A DNA stretch of 64,000 nucleotides from Bacillus timonensis (GCF_004799755.1 NZ_SLUB01000006.1:62001-126000); one strand, 5' to 3'. Shown: positions 47,955 to 56,072, counted from the first letter of the stretch. The notes: a model not told the origin generated them from the sequence alone. Made by a program: numbers and translations.

Positions 47955-48075
47955 TACAAAAACCCCTTTCCTATAAGTGATAATGTTTCGTGTCCATCTA
48001 TCACTCACATCCCGAGAATTTTCAAGTTCTTTTTCCGGGTGGAAAGAGGTTTATGTTTATTCAATTAAATTTAGC
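47955..48075 (-). repeat. Conserved leader between recB and recC
   Basis: About 120 bases with AGAACTTGAAAGTTCT-type palindrome, GGGATGTGAGTGATAGATGG and AGGAAAGGGG before recC. Near-identical copies: 12987-13108, 21839-21953, 36201-36315; a diverged one at 29102-29215. In most copies it can be read in frame as MSDRWTRTIITYRKG, but in the unit 1 copy the frame is broken, so it is more likely a regulatory RNA or promoter region than coding. Confidence 0.65.
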
Positions 48076-49740
48076 TTAGTTTTTCTTTGGTGTCTTCCGT
48101 TCTCTTACGCAGAGGGTTCGTTTCACCCCACATTTAAATTGAAATTCAACTATTCGTTCCTTATAAATAATACCCCGCTCAACTGTACTTTTGAAAAGCT
48201 TCACATCGAAATTCTCCAGCTCTTCAGTCTCTTCTAATAAGTCTAAAAAGGATTGTAATTGCTTTTCTAAATAAAGTTGTTCTTGCATGTTTTCCTCTAG
48301 GCTATCCCGCTCCTGTTGGAGGATTTCCTGTTCATAGATGAGGTGTCTTAATGTAGCATCATAAATGGCATCCTTGGTGGCCGATTCCTTGGCAGCCAAG
48401 TCACTGATGCGATCGGTAATGGCTTCAATTTGCGTGTTCAACTCCTTTAGCCTCTGTTGTTCCGGTGGCGAGAGGGATGCCTTTTCAATGGCCTGTTGCG
48501 CTTCCTCTATTACTTCATGGAGATTTTCCTTCATTTCTCTTATTATTTTCATAAATGCATTTTCAAGGTCTGTCTCATGAACATAGCTTGTTTTGCAGTC
48601 CGTGTAGTCTGGGTCTCGTCCTGCGGTCACTCGGCATTGCCAAGCAGAAATGTAATACTTCTCTCCTTTCCTCGATGAAGTCATACGTCTTCTTATGGCT
48701 GGTCTTCCACATTCCCCACAATAAAACTGATTAGAAAATGGGCTGACACTACTAAAATGTTGGCGATATTTTTCATCGGGATCCTTCATCATCAGCCTTC
48801 GCCTTTTCATTTCTTGTTGAACTGCTTCATAAGTTTCCTCGCTAATAATCGCTGGGTGGGTATTCCTCACAAAATACTGCGGTTGAATATCGTTGTTGCG
48901 AACTCTTCTGTGCGATAAAAAATCGATAGTAACGGTCTTCTGCGCTAAACAGTGACCTTGGTACTTCTCTTGTCTCAGGATTTTATAAACCGCATCTGAC
49001 GTCCACGTTTTATTCCCCTTTCCTGTCTTTAATCCGTCTCTTGTTAAACCTTTAGCAATGCTTGGACACCCTTTTCCTTCTAAATACTCTCGAAAAATTC
49101 GTCTGACCACTTCGGCTTGTTCTTCGTCAATAACAATTTCCCCATCTTCAGTCGTGTCATAGCCCAAGAAGAAGGTAGTCGGCATATGAACAATTCCTTG
49201 TTGGAATCGCTTCTGGACGCCCCATTTTGTGTTTTCACTTACGCTCCGACTTTCTTCCTGAGCCATCGAGGATAAAATCGTTAGGAAAAGTTCTGATTTT
49301 GAATCTAATGTGTCAATATTTTCCTTTTCGAAGAAAACACCCACGGCTGGCCTCAGACTCTTCAAACGCCTAATAATTGATATGCAGTCAAGAGTGTTTC
49401 TCGCGAAGCGACTGATTGACTTGGTCAAAATATAGTCAATCCGCCCTTCTTCACAGTCTTGGATCATTCGATTAAACTCTGTACGGTTCTTCGTTGAGGT
49501 CCCTGATATCCCTTCATCTGCATACACATCAGCTAGTATCCAGGCAGGGTTTTTACTTACATAATCTTTGTAATGAGCCACTTGCAGCTCATAACTGCTT
49601 GCCTGCATTTCAGAGTCAGTGGATACTCGGGCATACACTGCAATCCGTTTCTTTTGTCCACCAGGATTCGCTTCCGTCCGGCCCGTTCTAGCTTTTGCCG
49701 GAATTATCCGTACCCTTGATGAACTTTGATGGCTACTCAT
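48076..49740 (-). CDS. RecB6: large serine recombinase, intact
   Basis: 554 residues. Resolvase domain with catalytic Ser in IAVYARVSTDSEMQ, then SRFARNTLDCISIIRRLKS; recombinase domain with GYDTTEDGEIVIDEEQAEVVRRIF; zinc ribbon YCGECGRPAIRRRM...WQC; long coiled-coil region and a basic end. All expected catalytic residues are present. It starts 6 bases after RecA6 (GGAGTAGGG ribosome binding site), so the pair is translationally coupled, and RecC6 follows through the conserved leader. It is the reference for the four truncated RecB genes; the site hit in RecB1 and RecB4 is between codons for LD and CIS. Confidence 0.92.
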   Translation of the reverse strand: MSSHQSSSRVRIIPAKARTGRTEANPGGQKKRIAVYARVSTDSEMQASSYELQVAHYKDYVSKNPAWILADVYADEGISGTSTKNRTEFNRMIQDCEEGRIDYILTKSISRFARNTLDCISIIRRLKSLRPAVGVFFEKENIDTLDSKSELFLTILSSMAQEESRSVSENTKWGVQKRFQQGIVHMPTTFFLGYDTTEDGEIVIDEEQAEVVRRIFREYLEGKGCPSIAKGLTRDGLKTGKGNKTWTSDAVYKILRQEKYQGHCLAQKTVTIDFLSHRRVRNNDIQPQYFVRNTHPAIISEETYEAVQQEMKRRRLMMKDPDEKYRQHFSSVSPFSNQFYCGECGRPAIRRRMTSSRKGEKYYISAWQCRVTAGRDPDYTDCKTSYVHETDLENAFMKIIREMKENLHEVIEEAQQAIEKASLSPPEQQRLKELNTQIEAITDRISDLAAKESATKDAIYDATLRHLIYEQEILQQERDSLEENMQEQLYLEKQLQSFLDLLEETEELENFDVKLFKSTVERGIIYKERIVEFQFKCGVKRTLCVRERKTPKKN

Positions 49741-49746
49741 TTATCC

Positions 49747-51348
49747 CTACTCCTTTCTTAAATCAACTATTGTTTCCTTCTCATCAATCCAATTCATACA
49801 AAAGGACATTGGTGTTATCGCTTTTACACGTACTACCCATGCCCTTAAAAATGAAATATTTTGAAGTTCTTTTTGTAATTGTTTAGATGGATCCCTCACT
49901 GCATCTAGTTCCTTGAGCTTTGTCTTTGCTTCTTCTCTAAAAGCAAAATCTTGATCCAGTAGCTCCCACCAATCCTCCCTTATCTTTAGTTCTTTTTCAA
50001 TAGATGCTCTTTTCGATGCCAATTCCTCAAGTTTCTCATCTGTACTATCCGCTTCAGACCCATTGGCATTAATAAGTGCAATATTCTCTTCTAATAAAAT
50101 TTTTTCTAAATCCAAGCGAAGTCTGTTGTAAGAAATGTCCCTTGCAGCAACAGCTCTTGTAAGGTCCTTCTTCATTCTCTCCATGTCGTACATAAACCGT
50201 GCCAGCCGGTAACGCTCGAGAAAAGCATCTTGCATGGCTTCCCTAATCACTTCTTCTTTAATGCTTCCCATGGTACAGAGCTCTTTACTTCTTACATTAT
50301 TCTCACAGCGCCATCTAACAACTTCTTTGCAAATGAATCGATGTAAATTCCCTCCGCATTTCCCACATTGAATTCGGCTGGAAAGCGGGTAGCGGTTCAC
50401 CTTTTTATTTTTATTCGGTTTTTTACGCCTCTCTAGTTCCCGCTGGGCTGCTTCAAATGTTTCTCGGCTCACAATCGGTTCATGGTGGTTCTCGATAAAA
50501 TACTGATTTCGTTCTCCATTATTGGCCACTCTCTTATGTGAAAGGTAACTTTCTGTATAATATTTCTGGCAAACCACATCTCCCGTGTAATCCCGATTGA
50601 GTAGCATCAATCGGACTGTGGCGGAGGACCAGTCTGTTCGCCCGTTAATTTTCTTATATCTCTTTTTAATGAATTGCTTAGCAATTTGAGCAGGTGTCTT
50701 TCCATTCAATGCCTCTTCAAATGCTTCTCGAACAATGTGTGCTTCTTCTTCTAGGATGATCCATTCTTTCTTTTCGTTCTTTTGGTAGCCAAGCTTTCTA
50801 ACAAAGACTGGCTCACCTCTTTCATACCGCTTTTCTAATGCCCAGTTTATATTCTCAGAAATACTTCGGCTCTCTTCCTGTGCTGTCGCAGATAACATGG
50901 TGAGAATAAATTCGCTAGCCATATCGCCTGTGTCTATATTTTCTTTGTCAAAAATAATTCGAACACCCAACTCAGTCAGTTCTCGAATCGTGTTAATTGC
51001 GTCAAGTACATTCCTTGCAAATCTGGACACCGACTTGCAAAGGATAATATCAATTTTCTTTTCATAAGCGTGTCGGATCATTCGATTAAAGCCTGGTCGC
51101 TTGGCCACCGAAGTCCCAGTCCTTCCTTGGTCTGTATAAATGTCAACCATCTTCCAACCCGGTGTGGAGCGAATCAATTGAGTGTAATGCGTTTTTTGGT
51201 TATCAAATGATCCTTCCTGTTCATCTGAAAGGCTGCTGACTCGTACATAAGCAGCCACTCTAAGTTGTTTAGGTTTTTCCTCTAGTGGATCCATTAATGT
51301 AATACCACCTGCACCTTGTCCAAATGAACCAAATAATGATTCTGCCAT
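49747..51348 (-). CDS. RecA6: large serine recombinase, intact (only copy in the window)
   Basis: 533 residues from the ATG at 51346-51348, with AAAGGAGG 7 bases upstream; the longer frame start at 51366 is upstream of that site. Resolvase domain with VAAYVRVSSLSDEQ and SRFARNVLDAINTIREL; recombinase domain (GYQKNEKKEWIILEEEAHIVREAF); zinc ribbon CGKCGGNLHRF...WRC; coiled coil; end VDLRKE. Unlike RecB and RecC it has no relic in the other five units, as expected if their right-hand parts are displaced or deleted. First gene of the trio. This gene is not the homologous-recombination protein RecA; the letters here are only labels. Confidence 0.9.
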   Translation of the reverse strand: MAESLFGSFGQGAGGITLMDPLEEKPKQLRVAAYVRVSSLSDEQEGSFDNQKTHYTQLIRSTPGWKMVDIYTDQGRTGTSVAKRPGFNRMIRHAYEKKIDIILCKSVSRFARNVLDAINTIRELTELGVRIIFDKENIDTGDMASEFILTMLSATAQEESRSISENINWALEKRYERGEPVFVRKLGYQKNEKKEWIILEEEAHIVREAFEEALNGKTPAQIAKQFIKKRYKKINGRTDWSSATVRLMLLNRDYTGDVVCQKYYTESYLSHKRVANNGERNQYFIENHHEPIVSRETFEAAQRELERRKKPNKNKKVNRYPLSSRIQCGKCGGNLHRFICKEVVRWRCENNVRSKELCTMGSIKEEVIREAMQDAFLERYRLARFMYDMERMKKDLTRAVAARDISYNRLRLDLEKILLEENIALINANGSEADSTDEKLEELASKRASIEKELKIREDWWELLDQDFAFREEAKTKLKELDAVRDPSKQLQKELQNISFLRAWVVRVKAITPMSFCMNWIDEKETIVDLRKE

Positions 51349-51421
51349 GCTGTTGCCTCCTTTCAATTTTCATCTTCGTTTCTCAACACCAGGCTTCTTC
51401 TATTCAATCATGGCTCCCAAA

Positions 51422-51475
51422 GAAAGCTGTTGAAACCCAATTGCATCAAGGGTTCCAGCTTTTTTTGTTATTGTA
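51422..51475. promoter_or_regulatory. Hairpin in the recombinase leader, possible attenuator or bidirectional terminator
   Basis: AAAGCTG + AACCC pair with GGGTT + CAGCTTT around a 11-base loop. On the plus strand it is followed by TTTTTTT. On the minus strand it lies in the leader of the recombinase operon, about 80 bases before the start. Confidence 0.55.
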
Positions 51476-51551
51476 TATATCACTTAATTCCATCCTAATA
51501 GCAAGTAATTAAGAGGATAAAAAGATTGATTTCATGCCATTAAATTGCCAT

Positions 51552-51608
51552 TAAAAAATGCACCCAAATATCCACTTTGTAATTTACGAGTGAACATTTG
51601 GGTGCACA
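51552..51608 (-). terminator. Terminator of the phage late operon
   Basis: Minus strand: TGCACCCAAAT...ATTTGGGTGCA, a perfect 11-pair stem, then TTTTTTAA. It separates lysis genes from the recombinase trio. Confidence 0.88.
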
Positions 51609-51634
51609 ATTTTCATATACAGCAGTGTGTTTTG

Positions 51635-52618
51635 TTATTCTTTCTTAATGAACCCTTCAAACCCAGCTTTCTTTATTTTTTCTAGTAATACTTCTGCATT
51701 TTCCTTATTTGAAAAAGCACCAACTTGTACACGATATAACCCCGTATTGTCAGGAGGTTTTTTGGTTGGACTAGATGTTTTTATGACTATTAAAGCTCCT
51801 GTCTCAACCCAACTCATAATCCCCGCAGATTCTATTCCAGTCTTTTTATTCACTTTCTTTCCTAGTAGCACACAGGCCTTACCGCCTTTGACAACAGGCT
51901 TTCCATTTGACACAATCTGGGTCACTACATGATACGAATCAGTCTTTACCCAAGAAGGAATGGTGGCCCCGCCGGGATAATAGGAATTTGCTGTTGCTTT
52001 AACTTCCACTAAGTCACCTACCTGAATCCCTAATGGTAAATCCGGAGGTGTACTCGATTTATTTAAAGTAGCTCTTACTGCCGCCCGGAATGAATCCATA
52101 TTTTCACTATGTTTCGGAAACCAATGCATGACATCCCCGTGATTGCTTGCAATTCCTTTTTTGGCTCCTTCAGAATGACAAATGATGTCTGCCTCAGTTA
52201 AATCATATTCTCGGCAAAGCCTCACACAAAGATCTACTGCGTTCTGCCAAGCCTTTCTAAAATAAGATTCATTATTTGAAACATTGTAGCCAACCATCGT
52301 GGATCCTTTACCATAAGAAAAACCACCAGGCTCGCAAATTTCAATGCCAATATGAGTGTTGTTCCCTATACCACCGCAATGCCAACCTCTATGGTTCCAA
52401 GGTAAGTACTGCCATACTTCTTTATCATCAACAAAAGCGTGAACACAAACTTGACGATTGGTTTCACCCGCTTTGTACGACTTATTCCAACGACTGAACC
52501 AGTCAGCTGCCATCACACCCGGAGTCGCCGTAGAATGGACCATAATTCCTTTTGGTGCAATTTTCTTCCCGGCTGTAAAACAATCATTTCTCGTCATATA
52601 CTTAGCGTTTAGTTTCAT
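51635..52618 (-). CDS. Phage endolysin: N-acetylmuramoyl-L-alanine amidase with SPOR domain
   Basis: 327 residues from the ATG at 52616-52618, with GGGAGATGAC upstream; the longer frame overlaps the holin more. The amidase_2/PGRP domain (residues 10-165) has zinc-site histidines in GIMVHSTATPG, HAFVDDKEVWQYLPWNHRGWHCGG and VMHWFPKHS, plus HIGIEICEPG. The middle has SH3-like repeats (VGDLVEVKATANSYYPGGATIPSWVKTDSYHVV). The C-terminus, YRVQVGAFSNKENAEVLLEKIKKAGFEGFIKKE, is a SPOR domain, which binds denuded glycan. It overlaps the holin gene by 17 bases, a normal lysis cassette. Confidence 0.93.
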   Translation of the reverse strand: MKLNAKYMTRNDCFTAGKKIAPKGIMVHSTATPGVMAADWFSRWNKSYKAGETNRQVCVHAFVDDKEVWQYLPWNHRGWHCGGIGNNTHIGIEICEPGGFSYGKGSTMVGYNVSNNESYFRKAWQNAVDLCVRLCREYDLTEADIICHSEGAKKGIASNHGDVMHWFPKHSENMDSFRAAVRATLNKSSTPPDLPLGIQVGDLVEVKATANSYYPGGATIPSWVKTDSYHVVTQIVSNGKPVVKGGKACVLLGKKVNKKTGIESAGIMSWVETGALIVIKTSSPTKKPPDNTGLYRVQVGAFSNKENAEVLLEKIKKAGFEGFIKKE

Positions 52619-53030
52619 TCTTGTCATCTCCCTTGCCATGTAATTGAGCTAAGACATCTTTCAATTTTTGTGGAATTGGAAGCCCGATTCTTGAGCCATT
52701 TTCCATTATGCTGATGCCCTCATTTGAGAGGTAAAAAAAGATGACGGCTGTTCGAATAACACTGCCCTCACCGATCAGTCGGCTGTCAATGATATGAGCA
52801 ACACCGACAAGTATAAAAATAAGGATCTTTTTGAAAATCCCTCGAGCACCAATTTCACTGGAAAGCTCTTTATTAATAATGGCCACCATAATTCCAGTAA
52901 TATAGTCTACAATGACAAAAATAATAAGAGCGTATAAAAATCCATCAAGGCCACCAAGAAACCAGCCAAACCAACCGCCCAATGCTGCAATTACAGTTTG
53001 TAAAATTACCCAAAGTTCTTTTATTGCCAT
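52602..53030 (-). CDS. Phage holin, Phage_holin_4/TcdE type
   Basis: 142 residues, with hydrophobic segments near 10-30 (VIAALGGWFGWFLGG), 33-53 (FLYALIIFVIVDYITGIMVA), 68-85 (ILIFILVGVAHII) and 92-108. DYITG followed by a short loop and KE is typical of the phage_holin_4_1 family, which includes Clostridial TcdE-like holins. The C-terminus is charged (LHGKGDDKNETKR). It forms pores that let the overlapping amidase reach the wall. Confidence 0.92.
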   Translation of the reverse strand: MAIKELWVILQTVIAALGGWFGWFLGGLDGFLYALIIFVIVDYITGIMVAIINKELSSEIGARGIFKKILIFILVGVAHIIDSRLIGEGSVIRTAVIFFYLSNEGISIMENGSRIGLPIPQKLKDVLAQLHGKGDDKNETKR

Positions 53031-53065
53031 GTTCTTCCCTCGCTCCCCAAACTGTTTAATCTATA

Positions 53066-53105
53066 TAAAAAGGCGCCTGTGACAAGAGAGCCTCCAAGCG
53101 CCTGT
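53066..53105 (-). terminator. Terminator between tail and lysis genes
   Basis: Minus strand: CAGGCGCTT...ACAGGCGCCT then TTTTATATAG; 8-pair stem. Confidence 0.65.
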
Positions 53106-53116
53106 ATTTTCATTAT

Positions 53117-54175
53117 TTAATACGGAGCATAATACACATAACCACTAGCTTTCACATAAAATCCATCGCCCGGAACATAAATGGCCCCGCCAAATGTATC
53201 AGAGTTGGTAGTAGTAAAACCAGGTTGTTCTACCCCTTCCCAATTCAACCCATCCACTGATACATACAGCATGCTTTCATTAAAAAGAGCATATTTTCCC
53301 CAATCTTCCATCCAGATGATGTTCTGTGGATTCGGAATTTTATTATTGGCTAGATTTCCGATATGCGCTAGGTTTGTTTCCGTCAGCTCCGTAGCACTAT
53401 CGTTCATGACACACAAATTCACATGAAAGATTCCACTAACATATCGATATTTCATGACAAAAAGCTTATCGTGAACCGAACGGATATACATGTAATATGT
53501 ATTTAAATCCTCTGGAATAGTTGTGGTCCAAGAACCAGGGCTCGAGGTGCTTGCTGCTGCAATGGAACGATCTCCACCAACTACCCCGACAAATTTTCCT
53601 TTATGAGTAGTCATGTAACTAAAGATGGGAACCGAAGTCCCATCAGCACCTACCAAAGTCCAAGCCACTCTTTGTGTTAATGAAGCAAAGTTGTAATATA
53701 CGGGAGACTTATAGTACCACCAGCTAACAACCCCAGAACCAATACTAGAATCATAAGCCCCTGTGGTCATAGAGTTTTGTGCTCCTTGACAGTAACCAGC
53801 ATTATACCAGGTGATGCCATCAAAAGAAGCGATAATATTGGCCAAGCCTATTATTTTGGCTAAAAACACACCGTCACCTGCCCATAAAATTTCTGGGGCA
53901 CCGTTATTCCACCATGAAACATTCACCACGGTCCATTTTCCAGTGGCTTTATTGTAATAGGACATATAAGGGGTCTTTGCACGATACACAGCAATCTGTG
54001 CGTTCCCATTATCGTGAACATTGATTTGCGTTTCAGTTCCGTATTTGGTATAGCCAAAATCGTTATAATATTTCCTTTGCCAACTTAAGGTAGGGATGGG
54101 AAGAATGAGTTCACCTCTTCCACCAAAAGCTGCCCAAATAGCTATTGTATTATTAAAATTGCGATTATAAGGCAT
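53117..54175 (-). CDS. Putative tail fibre / receptor-binding protein (beta-propeller-like)
   Basis: 352 residues, no close family recognised. Rich in Trp, Tyr, Asn and Gly, with repeated W-aromatic turns spaced about 40-60 residues apart: ILWAGDGVFLAKIIGLANIIASFDGITWYNAGYC, VVSWWYYKSPVYY, SVDGLNWEGVEQPGF, GDGFYVKASGYVYYAPY. Phrases such as SFDGITW and SVDGLNWE are typical of sialidase/Asp-box beta-propellers. Its place between tail genes and the lysis cassette, flanked by terminators, fits a receptor-binding or tail-tip accessory protein. Confidence 0.65.
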   Translation of the reverse strand: MPYNRNFNNTIAIWAAFGGRGELILPIPTLSWQRKYYNDFGYTKYGTETQINVHDNGNAQIAVYRAKTPYMSYYNKATGKWTVVNVSWWNNGAPEILWAGDGVFLAKIIGLANIIASFDGITWYNAGYCQGAQNSMTTGAYDSSIGSGVVSWWYYKSPVYYNFASLTQRVAWTLVGADGTSVPIFSYMTTHKGKFVGVVGGDRSIAAASTSSPGSWTTTIPEDLNTYYMYIRSVHDKLFVMKYRYVSGIFHVNLCVMNDSATELTETNLAHIGNLANNKIPNPQNIIWMEDWGKYALFNESMLYVSVDGLNWEGVEQPGFTTTNSDTFGGAIYVPGDGFYVKASGYVYYAPY

Positions 54176-54230
54176 GCTCTATTCCCCCTCTTTTATATAA
54201 AAACCATTAAAATAGTTGTAGTTTTAGGCA

Positions 54231-54273
54231 TAAAAAATAGCCCACTACCCTTTTTATAGGTAGTGAGCTACGC
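54231..54273 (-). terminator. Terminator of the kinase/HIRAN pair
   Basis: Minus strand: TAGCTCACTACC...GGTAGTGGGCTA then TTTTTTATG. Same G-U asymmetric style as the island cargo terminators. Confidence 0.8.
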
Positions 54274-54283
54274 TTTAATGTTG

Positions 54284-55033
54284 TTAGACATATTGTACTG
54301 GCTCAACATCTTTAATACTTGTAGTAGAATACCCTTTTTTAAATCGACCAACAATTGAAATATTAACTTTTAATTGTGGCTTTGCATATGGGTTAACCTT
54401 CTCAATTTTCGCTTCATAAATATCATTATTTCTAATTACGTCAAACATAAATCCACTATAAAACGCTGGAATATATCCTAGCTTGTGTCCTTTGCTATCC
54501 GACAATACAATTACTGCTTTGTTATCCTCTTTATTTGAAGGCTCTAACTCAAAATTCACTTTAGAACCAACCTGTAATTGATTTTCTATTGTATCTCCGT
54601 CATAGTAACGCCAACCTGCAATAAAAAAATCAAAATTGAAATGGTCATCCAAAACACTAATTGGAGCTACAAATTCATATGGGTCAGTAGCTAACCTTCC
54701 ACCAGTAGCACGCAGTAGATCCATTTCTGTATAGTCTCGAGGAAGACCATAATCCTTTAAGATTTCATTAAAGTCTGGTCTTCTTTTATCTGGTAATCGG
54801 CGTGCAAATGGTCCAAATAAACGGTCAGAAACGTATGTCTTTTCTACATTACGAAATGACAGATGAGGCTTATATCCACTTTCCATTGCTTCAAATAAAG
54901 TTCGGCGCTTCCCACTTAACTCATATGAAAAAGTATATTTCCCATCTTCATGAAATAAATTACCTACATGGTAGCGTTGCCTAGTATCTTGATTTTGCCA
55001 AATTAGCCATAAGACATAAGGTTTCTTTTCCAT
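54284..55033 (-). CDS. HIRAN-domain protein, partner of the HipA-like kinase
   Basis: 249 residues. The C-terminal 100 residues match HIRAN: VGSKVNFELEPSNKEDNKAVIVLSDSKGHKLGYIPAFYS, with the conserved E-P-x-N-x-x-D and (L)GY(I/V)P. HIRAN domains bind single-stranded DNA ends in HLTF/Rad5 and also occur alone in bacteria. The first 140 residues are unassigned (KPYVLWLIWQNQDTRQRYHVGNLF). It starts directly after the kinase stop, with AAAGGAGG overlapping the kinase end, so the two are coupled. Possible roles: regulator or antitoxin of the kinase, or sensor of phage DNA. Confidence 0.72.
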   Translation of the reverse strand: MEKKPYVLWLIWQNQDTRQRYHVGNLFHEDGKYTFSYELSGKRRTLFEAMESGYKPHLSFRNVEKTYVSDRLFGPFARRLPDKRRPDFNEILKDYGLPRDYTEMDLLRATGGRLATDPYEFVAPISVLDDHFNFDFFIAGWRYYDGDTIENQLQVGSKVNFELEPSNKEDNKAVIVLSDSKGHKLGYIPAFYSGFMFDVIRNNDIYEAKIEKVNPYAKPQLKVNISIVGRFKKGYSTTSIKDVEPVQYV

Positions 55034-55876
55034 TTAAACACCTCCTTTATACCAGCTCAGTAACCAGTCTTTACGATGCAGTAATAACTTTTTAACCCAC
55101 TTTTTGTATGTTATACTCATTACTTCTTCTGGGATGGACTCCATTATTCCTTCAAGCAACTCTTCATTTATAATATGAATTAAATGAACTGCTTCTTGTA
55201 CTTCTGTCGGATAATTTTTTCTAATTACATCCAACAACTCCATGAAACGGGGTTTCTTTTTCTCAGGCAATCCAATCATAGAAAAACTACGATTACTAAA
55301 AGCCTGAAACATATTTAGGTCTTTGAACATTAAATTAATTCTTTCTTCCTTTAATTGAAACCCAAGGGATGCACCACTATCGTAAATAGGTGCCATTCTA
55401 TAACCGTTTTTACCATCTATTATACCCCAATTATCGCAATGTCTATCCTGATTTCCAATAAAAGCATCAAAAACAGGAATTTTTATGAAATCACGGTCTA
55501 GGTTAAATTCAGATAGAACTTTCACTATATTGAAGAAATCATAATACTTTAGATTATAGCGGTCAAAATCATCCGCAATAGTAAAAAAAAGGTCTCCACC
55601 TTCAAATAGCTCTTCTTGCTTATTTATAAAGTTTGCTGCTAAGACAGCTACTGTATTATCTCTCTTTGCTAAATTCACATCCATTATAGAAAGTCCCATA
55701 GCTTTTCCTACTTCAGATGCAATTTTTTCTGCCCAGGCTTCTCCAGTATTCTCTTTTGGAATTTTAAACAGAAAACGCTGTTCTGTCTCAGGATGGATTA
55801 ACCAATACTTCGCTCTAGTTCCTGAAACTTGCCTATTTTCATCAATCTTCCAATCTGTTACATCTATTAAGCCCAT
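55034..55876 (-). CDS. HipA/CtkA-like protein kinase (prophage moron)
   Basis: 280 residues from the ATG at 55874-55876, with AAAAAGGATG upstream; the 315-residue reading begins before the promoter -10. HipA-fold kinase features: ATP-binding lobe RAKYWLIHPETEQRFLFKIPK, catalytic loop FDAFIGNQDRHCDNWGII (NxDRHxxNWG) and the metal-binding Asp in APIYDSGASLG. It lacks the N-terminal HipA domain, as in CtkA of Helicobacter and other single-domain HipA-like kinases. With its own promoter, HIRAN partner and terminator inside the phage late region it looks like a moron expressed in the lysogen, perhaps for toxin or superinfection-exclusion functions. Confidence 0.78.
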   Translation of the reverse strand: MGLIDVTDWKIDENRQVSGTRAKYWLIHPETEQRFLFKIPKENTGEAWAEKIASEVGKAMGLSIMDVNLAKRDNTVAVLAANFINKQEELFEGGDLFFTIADDFDRYNLKYYDFFNIVKVLSEFNLDRDFIKIPVFDAFIGNQDRHCDNWGIIDGKNGYRMAPIYDSGASLGFQLKEERINLMFKDLNMFQAFSNRSFSMIGLPEKKKPRFMELLDVIRKNYPTEVQEAVHLIHIINEELLEGIMESIPEEVMSITYKKWVKKLLLHRKDWLLSWYKGGV

Positions 55877-55907
55877 TATTTCATCCTTTTTAAGGTTCTT
55901 AGCTTTA

Positions 55908-55936
55908 ATTATAATTAAAAAATGTACAATTGTCAC
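55908..55936 (-). promoter_or_regulatory. Promoter of the kinase/HIRAN moron
   Basis: Minus strand: GTGACA (-35), 17 bases, TATAAT (-10), 32 bases before the kinase ATG. An independent host-type promoter within the late operon. Confidence 0.7.
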
Positions 55937-56072
55937 TCGTATAGTTTCATTTCCACTAAAGTCACATTGATAATTTATCAATTATTACCACTTTTGTAAT
56001 AAATAATATGATAGACCTTGAACAATAATACTAATAGTTACAAAAGTATTCCTAACAACCGCATACAATTTA

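Noticed and set aside
49747-51348. RecA6/RecB6 as transposon resolvases (Tn3-like)
   Set aside because: Both have the long C-terminal recombinase and zinc-ribbon domains of large serine integrases rather than the 180-residue resolvase size.
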